From NCBI GenBank assembly GCA_964463485.1, contig CAYXDO010000068.1, positions 1-54,850 on the forward strand: a stretch of 54,850 bases of DNA. The letters are read 5' to 3'. This DNA comes from CAYXDO01 sp964463485. Its GTDB lineage: Bacteria; Myxococcota; Kuafuiibacteriia; Kuafuiibacteriales; Kuafuiibacteriaceae. The notes beneath the pieces were generated by a model. That model saw nothing but the letters and a program-made list of their open reading frames with translations. It was not told the origin of the DNA and did not search any database. The translations under genes were made by a program, and so were the position numbers. Of the stretch, positions 25,955 through 31,953 are shown piece by piece (the first letter of the stretch is position 1; each line of letters starts with the position of its first letter).

Positions 25955-27174
25955 TTCGAATGCTCCTGAATCCACCGCTTGGCGGCGTCGCTTTGCACAG
26001 ATGCGGGCCAACGCCGTTGGAGCTCGATGGCTCGCTGCCGAGCTCGATCCTCATGATGGGCCGCCGTGTCGACCTGAATACCGATCCAAGCCGCTTCGAC
26101 CGCGAAGTCTCCGCTCGGAAAGCGGCGTTCGCGTTCGTCCAGCGCGACGAGCGCTTCATCGAATCGAAGCGCCGAGAGCTCGAGCCGGGCCAGCGCGATC
26201 CAGGCAGCCTCTGCGGTCGGGCCGCTCATCGAACCGGCCGATCGATATGAGCTGCGTGCGCCGTCGAGATCACCGGCTTGGCGTCGTTTGGCTGCTCTCG
26301 AGACGAGCTCATCCGCCGAGAGCTCAGCTACGGAGTGTCCCCGCGCCTCGGCTGAGGGGTCGATTGATTTGGGTGAGTGCGACTTCCTCACGAGCTTCGC
26401 GCCCGGCTCGGCGTTCCCTATCCTCGGACCTGCGTTTCTAGGCTCTGCTAAAGGGGCACTGGAGCTCGGCGGAGGACCGGGGCGGTCGAGCGCATCGATC
26501 GCTCGTCGAAGCGCTTCACCTCGATCCGCGAGCAGATCTCGAACGAGCACGGATTTTCTTGCGATCGCCCGTTCACCGCGATGCAGCGCCGCACGCTCTT
26601 CACCGACGCTGACCTCGACGGTGCCGTCTCCGACCTCGACCACGAGCTTCGACGCCGAGTGTTCCACGGAGAAAATCGTCCCAACGACGCGCACGGATCC
26701 AGTGGGGGTCGAAACCAACAGCTCGCCTCCGCCGAGATCCTTTGCGTGAACGAGGATCCGGCCCGAATCGACCTCGAAAGCGATGCTGCAGGGCTCGAGT
26801 CGCTTGGCTCGAAACACGGCTCCGTCGCTGAGTTGCACGAGCGCGCGACCCGAGAGATCGAGGAGGTTCTGAGCTGGGGTCGCGATGGGAGCGCTCCAAT
26901 GTTCGCACGCACGATCGCGGCTGAGCGAGGCGACGGGTTCTTGTATGCTCGCGGCTGGCTCGCCTCGCGAGGTCATCGCCGCTCGAACCAGGACACCGAC
27001 GAACAAAACGACCGCGGCCACACCTCCAACCCGTTGGACGCGTAGGACCGTACGCGCGCGCGAGAACACACGCGGGCCGGTCTCTGCCACGTTCGAGGCG
27101 ATTCGCTCGATGGCAGAGTCATCGAGGAAGTCATCGCCGAGCTTTGACAACTCGGGATCAGGACGGTCACTCAT
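25951..27174 (-). CDS. FecR-type anti-sigma factor with C-terminal TPRs
   Basis: A 407-residue single-pass membrane protein: short cytoplasmic part, one membrane segment (about 48-67: GVAAVVLFVGVLVRAAM), a FecR domain (about 110-205: LSDGAVFRAKRLEPC, FEVDSGRILVHAK, LVSTPTGSVRVVGTIFSV, EVGDGTVEVSVGEERAAL), a Pro/Ser linker and TPRs (about 285-405: AAKRRQAGDLDGARSSYRSA, ALARLELSALRFDEALVALDE). FecR domains relay a surface signal to an ECF sigma factor. ATG at 27174 overlaps the sigma stop by 8 nt (ATGAGTGA), which favours it over the longer 467-residue form. TPRs in place of a plain periplasmic tail suggest that a protein partner delivers the signal. Confidence 0.92.
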   Translation of the reverse strand: MSDRPDPELSKLGDDFLDDSAIERIASNVAETGPRVFSRARTVLRVQRVGGVAAVVLFVGVLVRAAMTSRGEPAASIQEPVASLSRDRACEHWSAPIATPAQNLLDLSGRALVQLSDGAVFRAKRLEPCSIAFEVDSGRILVHAKDLGGGELLVSTPTGSVRVVGTIFSVEHSASKLVVEVGDGTVEVSVGEERAALHRGERAIARKSVLVRDLLADRGEALRRAIDALDRPGPPPSSSAPLAEPRNAGPRIGNAEPGAKLVRKSHSPKSIDPSAEARGHSVAELSADELVSRAAKRRQAGDLDGARSSYRSAGSMSGPTAEAAWIALARLELSALRFDEALVALDERERRFPSGDFAVEAAWIGIQVDTAAHHEDRARQRAIELQRRWPASVQSDAAKRWIQEHSK

Positions 27175-27745
27175 CGCGAACCCAGACTTCCAACATCGGA
27201 TCGGCTCGCGCCCGATCTCGAAGGTCTCGGCGGACGTCGTAGATTCGTTTCCGAGCGGTCGCGAGTGAGCTTTCGGTGAGTTGCGCAACTTCCTCGGCGC
27301 TGTGTCCTTCGACGGCCCACAACAAGAAGGCGACTCGCTTTTTCGGCGGCACATCCGCGAGGAACGCCTGCAGGCGAGTGAGTTGCGCTCGCGCGTCGAG
27401 CACCCGATCGGCCCCGGGTTCGGTCGATGGCGGTTCGACCTCGGGCAACGTACCGCGCCGACGCGTCCAGGCCGTTCCCTTCATGGCTCGACGGGCGACT
27501 TGCACCGTGATTCCACCCACGAAGGTCGACGCGGCGCTGTCGCCGCGAAAGCGCGGCAACGCCCGACAAACCTCGAGAAAGACCGTCTGCACCAAGTCTT
27601 CGAGATCCTGACGGGGTCCGAGGAGCCGGACGAGAAGGCCGGCGACCTTCGGAGCCTCCTTGCGGACGAGGCTGCGCAGCGCTTCCGGGTCTGCGGAGCG
27701 TACGCCCTTGGAGAGCGTGTCGGGAAGTTCCGAATCGTCGGGCAC
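27167..27745 (-). CDS. ECF-type RNA polymerase sigma factor
   Basis: A 192-residue sigma-70 family factor. Region 2 is at about 25-95 (LVRLLGPRQDLEDLVQTVFLEV, PRFRGDSAASTFVGGI), a short linker follows, and region 4 lies at about 125-180 (DVPPKKRVAFLLWAVEGHSAEEVAQL, LATARKRIYDVRRDLR). There is no region 1 or 3, as expected for ECF factors. It starts at GTG (27745), 66 nt after the outer-membrane-like gene, and overlaps the anti-sigma gene by 8 nt, the usual arrangement of a sigma/anti-sigma pair. It likely drives its own cluster and others. A longer frame-shifted reading across this region on the same strand is a shadow. Confidence 0.93.
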   Translation of the reverse strand: MPDDSELPDTLSKGVRSADPEALRSLVRKEAPKVAGLLVRLLGPRQDLEDLVQTVFLEVCRALPRFRGDSAASTFVGGITVQVARRAMKGTAWTRRRGTLPEVEPPSTEPGADRVLDARAQLTRLQAFLADVPPKKRVAFLLWAVEGHSAEEVAQLTESSLATARKRIYDVRRDLRDRARADPMLEVWVRDE

Positions 27746-27811
27746 GGCGCTCGAGCTTGGCTGCTCGCACGAGGAGTGAGTCGCCGCAAGGCCTGAACTT
27801 GAGAAGGCGTC

Positions 27812-28720
27812 TCAAGGAAAGATCCAGGAGAGGCCGAGGGACACCCGCGCTCTGGCTGGACTCTCCGCGAGCAAGACCGCCTGCCCGCCCACGAAATCGG
27901 CGGGGCTCGAGGCTTCTGCGCCCTCGAGGCACACGGTCGCGCGCAGCGCTCGCCACAGCTCGATATCCGCCTCCAACCCAAATCCGATGAACGCCTGCGC
28001 TCGATTCACCTCGCCCAGCAGAACTTTGTCGCGAAGGCCTCGCACACCTACGAAGCTCACGCCGCCGTCCAGGAACCCCAAAAACTCCCACCCTTCGAAA
28101 GCGCGTCCCAAGCCCACGCGTCCCGAAAGGTCGAATCGCCGGTACTCAATCTGGGCAGCTTCCACGGCGACGCCGCTCGCCGAAGGACCGCGCGCCCGTA
28201 CGCCAAGCAAGGCCAGATTCCGAGCTGAGCGACGTCTCAGATCGACCGCGAGCACGGGTCCGCCGACAATGGGCTCAAACCCCGGAGCGACCTCGACACC
28301 AAAGGCGAGCGATGCGGCGAGCTCGAGGTTGGCGGGCGGCGCTCGGGGTGACTCGGCTCGCTCGGCCACCGCGATTCGAACGAGCTCCGCGGCCGCCACG
28401 GCGAGGGCGTACGGTGACACCTCCCTCGAAGGAAGTCTCCGAATCAGCCTTGGCCGATCATCGGAGCGCACGACCCAGGCTTCGTTCAAAACAGGGTCGA
28501 GGACGAGACCGATGGAGCCAGGCCAGAGTCTCTCGACCTCAACCATGAGAACAGACGGATCGAGAGCAGGCGCAGGAGCGACTCTCGTCTCGCCTTCGAT
28601 TTCGTCCACGAGATGGGTCGCCGCGACTGACGCGGTGCGACTGCTCGGCGGAACGAAGATCACGATGGGTTGGCCGATGACCAAAGCGATGAGGAGGCTC
28701 GAGACCAAGCGGCCCATCAT
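27812..28720 (-). CDS. Exported outer-membrane-like protein heading the sigma factor cluster
   Basis: A 302-residue protein with a signal sequence (LVSSLLIALVIGQPIVIFV) and a mature part whose second half alternates polar and hydrophobic residues in beta-barrel style (FGVEVAPGFEPIVGGPVLAVDL, IEYRRFDLSGRVGLGRAF, FLGFLDGGVSFVGV, AQAFIGFGLEADIEL, RARVSLGLSWIFP). It ends in aromatic Phe then Pro, close to the C-terminal aromatic signature of barrels. The first half (about 50-130) is helical/mixed. It starts at or near 28720, with MMGRL, and is the first gene of the ECF sigma cluster. It may be a TPR partner or the cluster's surface sensor; no family recognised. Confidence 0.78.
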   Translation of the reverse strand: MMGRLVSSLLIALVIGQPIVIFVPPSSRTASVAATHLVDEIEGETRVAPAPALDPSVLMVEVERLWPGSIGLVLDPVLNEAWVVRSDDRPRLIRRLPSREVSPYALAVAAAELVRIAVAERAESPRAPPANLELAASLAFGVEVAPGFEPIVGGPVLAVDLRRRSARNLALLGVRARGPSASGVAVEAAQIEYRRFDLSGRVGLGRAFEGWEFLGFLDGGVSFVGVRGLRDKVLLGEVNRAQAFIGFGLEADIELWRALRATVCLEGAEASSPADFVGGQAVLLAESPARARVSLGLSWIFP

Positions 28721-28857
28721 GCCCCGTTTCTGCCCGGGGGCCGAGCTTCCTCAGCGCTTCGGTCGCGTAGTTCGAGGCGCCCGACGAAGGGCGCGCAGAC
28801 CTTGATGAAGCGATGTCCTGCGCTGGAGCGAGCTAGCTGGCCTTGAAGTCTCCCTCC

Positions 28858-28950
28858 GAGTTTCGAGCGGTGCCTCTGAGTTTCGAGCGGTGCCTCCTAG
28901 TTTCGAGCGATGCTCCGAGTTTCGAGCAGTGCTCCAGTTTCGAGCGGTGC
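28858..28950 (+). repeat. Degenerate 18-21 nt tandem repeat (AGTTTCGAGCGGTGCC)
   Basis: Five units beginning AGTTTCGAGC start at 28859, 28879, 28899, 28918 and 28936. The first two are nearly identical (AGTTTCGAGCGGTGCCTC), later ones differ by a few bases (GCGATGCTCC, GCAGTGCTCC). It lies in the 566-nt gap 28721-29286 between two divergent genes. The flank 28721-28857 shows nothing else. It could be a minisatellite or a set of operators upstream of the plus-strand lipoprotein. Confidence 0.8.
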
Positions 28951-28996
28951 CGGTGCCGGGCACTGCCCGAAAAGGTGCTGCAGGTGCAAAGGTGCA

Positions 28997-29190
28997 AAAG
29001 TCGAGTCCGCGAAGCTTACGCGCAGGCAAGATGCCTGCGCCCCCAGGGCTGGACGCCGGCAAGATGCCTGCGCTCCCAGGGCTGGACGCCGGCAAGATGC
29101 CTGCGCTCCCAGGGCTGGACGCCGGGGCCGGGCCCAGGAGGGAAAGTCGAGTCCGCGAAGCTTACGCGCAGGCACGATGCCTCGCACCCA
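28997..29190 (+). repeat. Compound cluster of dispersed hairpin elements
   Basis: A 32-nt sequence beginning AAAGTCGAGTCCGCGAAG and ending GCGCAGGCA occurs perfectly at 28997-29028 and 29143-29174. Between the copies is a 33-nt tandem unit (GGGCTGGACGCCGGCAAG followed by ATGCCTGCGCTCCCA) at 29046-29078 and 29079-29111 plus a partial third copy. The first copy completes the perfect hairpin GCGCAGGCA-AGA-TGCCTGCGC (29020-29040); the last is degenerate (CACGATGCCTCGC). The same core element is at 5009-5047. There are no unique spacers, so it is not a CRISPR array. Confidence 0.9.
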
Positions 29191-29286
29191 GGGCGGATGA
29201 ACTCACGCGGGCCGGCAAAAAGGAGATTCCTGGGGCCCATCTTGCCTTCTTCCCGTGGTTGACCCACGAATTCGATCCAGCACGGG

Positions 29287-30642
29287 ATGCCGAACCTGAA
29301 TATCCTGAATGTGACCAAGCCGCGAGCGCTTTGCGCGTGGGCCTGGGGACTGGCCGCGAGCTGTGCTCCGGCCGGGCCCGTCTCGATCTTGCCACCCGAA
29401 GGGGTCGACTACCTTGCGGCCGCTTGGTTCGAGGTCGATCACGTCGTGCTGGCGACCGGCTTGTTGAACGCGGAACGCGATCTCCGAATACCGATCGACC
29501 GAGACGAGGTGGGGTCAGCGGATTCGATCGCGATCCTGGGATTCACGACGGTGCAACTCGACAAGGCTGGATTCCTCGATTCGCGAAGGCTCTCCGATCC
29601 CATTCGCCTGGCGAAGGAGGGCGAGGCGGCACTTCCACCCGCGTCCTACGAAGGGCGGGCGGCCTGGACCGGGCCGGGCAGCGCCCTCGATCTGAAGAAC
29701 GCCGATCATGTTCGATGGACGGTCGACTGGCTCCCGACTTGCCCGGCGAACGCCTGCGAGCTCATGCCGGTCAAGGACTGGACGCTCGCCGGCCACGCCG
29801 ACGGGTCGCCTCTGCTGGAGGCAGTCGCGCCGGTCGACGAGCACACGTCCATCGCTGTCGGACCGGGCGCGGTGATTCGAGTGGAAGAGGACCGCCTGAT
29901 CGCTTGGACAGAGCTCTCCACCTCCGCTGCGCTCTCGGACCTCGCGGTCACCGATGACGGTCGCATTTGGGCGCTCGCCGATCAGGCGCTCCTCGAGCTC
30001 GAACGTCCCTGGAAGTGGACGAGACGAGCCACCGTGAGATCGGACGCGCGGATGGCGGCAGACGGCAACTCCCTGTGGATGACCGGACGATCCGGAGTCG
30101 TAGAGCACTTCGACGGTTCGATCGTGAGTCTCGTTTATGATGCACGCCCAGCTGAATCGCAGGATACGGACGTCGCCGTAGTCGCGCCGGGACATGCGGT
30201 GGCCGTCATGGAGCAAGCTGGGCTCGTCGTCGATGCCGCAGAGACGGTGAAGACGGACCGGTCGATTTCTAGTCCCCATTCGGTTGCCATGATTCCGAAG
30301 TTGGGACTCGTAGTGGTCACTTGGTTTCCGACTCAGTTCAAGCGGAGAGTCGAGGACCGATGGGAGAACATCCTGACTACGGTCGAGCCGGTGATGAGCG
30401 TCCACAAGCTCTGGCCCATCGGAAGTGGGTTTCTTTTTGGTGGATACAACGGCGCCGTCGCTTACGACGAGCCTGGGTTTGGAGTCTGTGGTCCGATCGA
30501 TCTCACCAACGGACATATTCGCGACGTCGGTCTTCACAACGGCGGATTGATCTTCGTCGGCCGATCCGGGCTCGTGATTACCTCCAGGCGCGCGTCGAAG
30601 GAATTGCCGGTAGCTTGCACGGACTATGAGTTCGCCGAGTAG
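29287..30642 (+). CDS. Putative propeller-like lipoprotein
   Basis: A 451-residue protein beginning at ATG 29287. The N-terminus has a hydrophobic run with lipobox GLAASC (Cys26). The mature part is a string of short beta-blade-like segments (LIAWTELSTSAALSDLAVTD, DGRIWALADQALLELE, GNSLWMTGRSGVVEHFDG, VGLHNGGLIFVGRSGLV), consistent with a seven- or eight-bladed propeller. Architecture matches the larger lipoprotein at 260-2749. It is preceded by the repeat-rich gap and has no close partner. Function unknown; a surface binding role is inferred. Confidence 0.75.
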   Translation: MPNLNILNVTKPRALCAWAWGLAASCAPAGPVSILPPEGVDYLAAAWFEVDHVVLATGLLNAERDLRIPIDRDEVGSADSIAILGFTTVQLDKAGFLDSRRLSDPIRLAKEGEAALPPASYEGRAAWTGPGSALDLKNADHVRWTVDWLPTCPANACELMPVKDWTLAGHADGSPLLEAVAPVDEHTSIAVGPGAVIRVEEDRLIAWTELSTSAALSDLAVTDDGRIWALADQALLELERPWKWTRRATVRSDARMAADGNSLWMTGRSGVVEHFDGSIVSLVYDARPAESQDTDVAVVAPGHAVAVMEQAGLVVDAAETVKTDRSISSPHSVAMIPKLGLVVVTWFPTQFKRRVEDRWENILTTVEPVMSVHKLWPIGSGFLFGGYNGAVAYDEPGFGVCGPIDLTNGHIRDVGLHNGGLIFVGRSGLVITSRRASKELPVACTDYEFAE

Positions 30643-30918
30643 AAGCGCCGCTCGATCGAGCCGCAGGACATGCTCAGCGACCGGTTGATGGCGGGTGCCG
30701 CCCTTGCTTGATATCAACGCGCCGTCCCGTCGGGCCGTCCCCGTCGGGCCACGTCTTGCTGCGGTCTTCGAGCCAACAGATCGCTTCGTTCGCCGACCGT
30801 GTAGTCGTGCGTCGAGAATTCGTTCGATTTTCGGACGATCGGTTCGTCCGATTTCCGGAGGTCTTCCGAAATTCATTCCGGACATTATTAGTCTTGATTT
30901 TCGGCGATCGTCGATTTT
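30643..30918 (+). promoter_or_regulatory. Structured leader region upstream of Rpn-like gene
   Basis: No gene is visible in these 276 nt. They hold a perfect 10-nt palindrome TTGATATCAA (30708-30717) and a perfect 8-bp hairpin TCGGACGA (30831-30838) / TCGTCCGA (30844-30851) with a 5-nt loop, 68 nt before the next start. A GGG-N8-TTGC pattern at 30693-30707 resembles a sigma-54 -24/-12 box only loosely. CCGTCGGGCC occurs twice nearby. These are possible regulatory sites, none proven. Confidence 0.35.
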
Positions 30919-31911
30919 ATGGCTGCATCTATGCGAGCCATCTTCGATCGAATCGGGAAAGAGTTGTTCTCGCGCGCTTTGGGCCCAAGTGGCGAGGTGC
31001 GTGCGGACGCCGAGATATCACTCACTGACCCTCAGCACGTCGACATCCTCTACGTGCCCGGGACAACGCCTTCGCGCCTACTCGAACGCATCGGACTCGT
31101 CGGTCAGATGGGGCGTCAACCCGCGATGATCGAGCTGTACTCGTCAGCTCCGAGCGAATCCGACGTGCGGACGTGTTTGCGGAAGCAACTCAACTACGAC
31201 CACGGGATGAAGTCGACCCGACCGACACCGCTGTGGATCGTCGCGGCAGGAAACCCTGCGGGTCTGCTCCGTACGGGCGGGCTGCGGTCTAAGCGGGGTT
31301 GGCCTCGTGGGGCCCACGAGTCGCCAGGGTGGCTGGGCTTGTCGCTGATCGTCGTCCCCGAGCTTCCAAGGCGCCGTTCGACGATCCTGTTGCGCCTGCT
31401 GGGTCGCGGACGCGTCCTTCGGGACGCCGTTTCGGACCTCGAGGCGCTTCCGCTCGAAGCCAATGAACACCAAGCGGCGGCCGGGGCGGTCGGCCTGATC
31501 ACCCAGGTTGCATTGACCAATCCAGCTCGGCTCGAGTTATCATCCAAGGAAGGAAAGGATCTGACCATGCAGGCGGCGAAGAAGTATGTCGACATGATGA
31601 ACCGCGGCGTCTCTGAGGGGATGAAGAGAGGGCTCGCCAAGGGACTCGAACAAGGACTCGAGCAAGGACTCGCGAGAGGACTCGAGAAAGGACTCGAGAA
31701 GGGACTCGAGAAAGGACGCACGGAAGGACTGAGGAAGGCGCTCGTGACGGCCTTGCGAGCCCGGTTCGGTTCCGTTCCGCGAAAGGTCCAGGCCGTCATC
31801 AAGTCGACGCCGGATACGAACCAACTCATAACTTGGCTGGCGGCGGCCGTGTCCTCCGAGCGCGACGCCGTCATGTCGATGATTCAGGGGTCCGGGATGC
31901 CGACTGATTGA
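30919..31911 (+). CDS. Rpn/PD-(D/E)XK nuclease-like protein with GLEKGLEKG repeat tail
   Basis: A 330-residue protein. The N-terminal 110 residues resemble the transposase-like Rpn or DUF4351 nuclease fold (IFDRIGKELFSRAL, HVDILYVPGT, AMIELYSSAPSESDV, LRKQLNYDHGM). The Asp in VDILYV is present, but the expected E-x-K pair reads E-L-Y, so catalysis is doubtful. At about 225-270 a tract of near-identical six-residue units (GLEQGLEQGLARGLEKGLEKG) is typical of this family and encoded by imperfect 12-nt DNA repeats rich in CTCGAG. A TPR-free helical end follows. ATG at 30919; MRAIF at 30931 is an alternative. Related proteins affect recombination; here function is inferred only. Confidence 0.72.
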   Translation: MAASMRAIFDRIGKELFSRALGPSGEVRADAEISLTDPQHVDILYVPGTTPSRLLERIGLVGQMGRQPAMIELYSSAPSESDVRTCLRKQLNYDHGMKSTRPTPLWIVAAGNPAGLLRTGGLRSKRGWPRGAHESPGWLGLSLIVVPELPRRRSTILLRLLGRGRVLRDAVSDLEALPLEANEHQAAAGAVGLITQVALTNPARLELSSKEGKDLTMQAAKKYVDMMNRGVSEGMKRGLAKGLEQGLEQGLARGLEKGLEKGLEKGRTEGLRKALVTALRARFGSVPRKVQAVIKSTPDTNQLITWLAAAVSSERDAVMSMIQGSGMPTD

Positions 31912-31953
31912 TTGGGTCGGCAACGCGCCTGATCAAAGTACGTGACGGCTCGG

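Noticed and set aside
29046..29126. Regular 33-nt repeats that could suggest a CRISPR array
   Set aside because: The units abut directly with no unique spacers, only two full copies exist, and no cas gene is present; they belong to the hairpin repeat family.
30693..30707. Sigma-54 promoter GGG-N8-TTGC
   Set aside because: Only the GG and TTGC are kept; CAC of the -24 element is missing and the distance to the next gene is over 200 nt.
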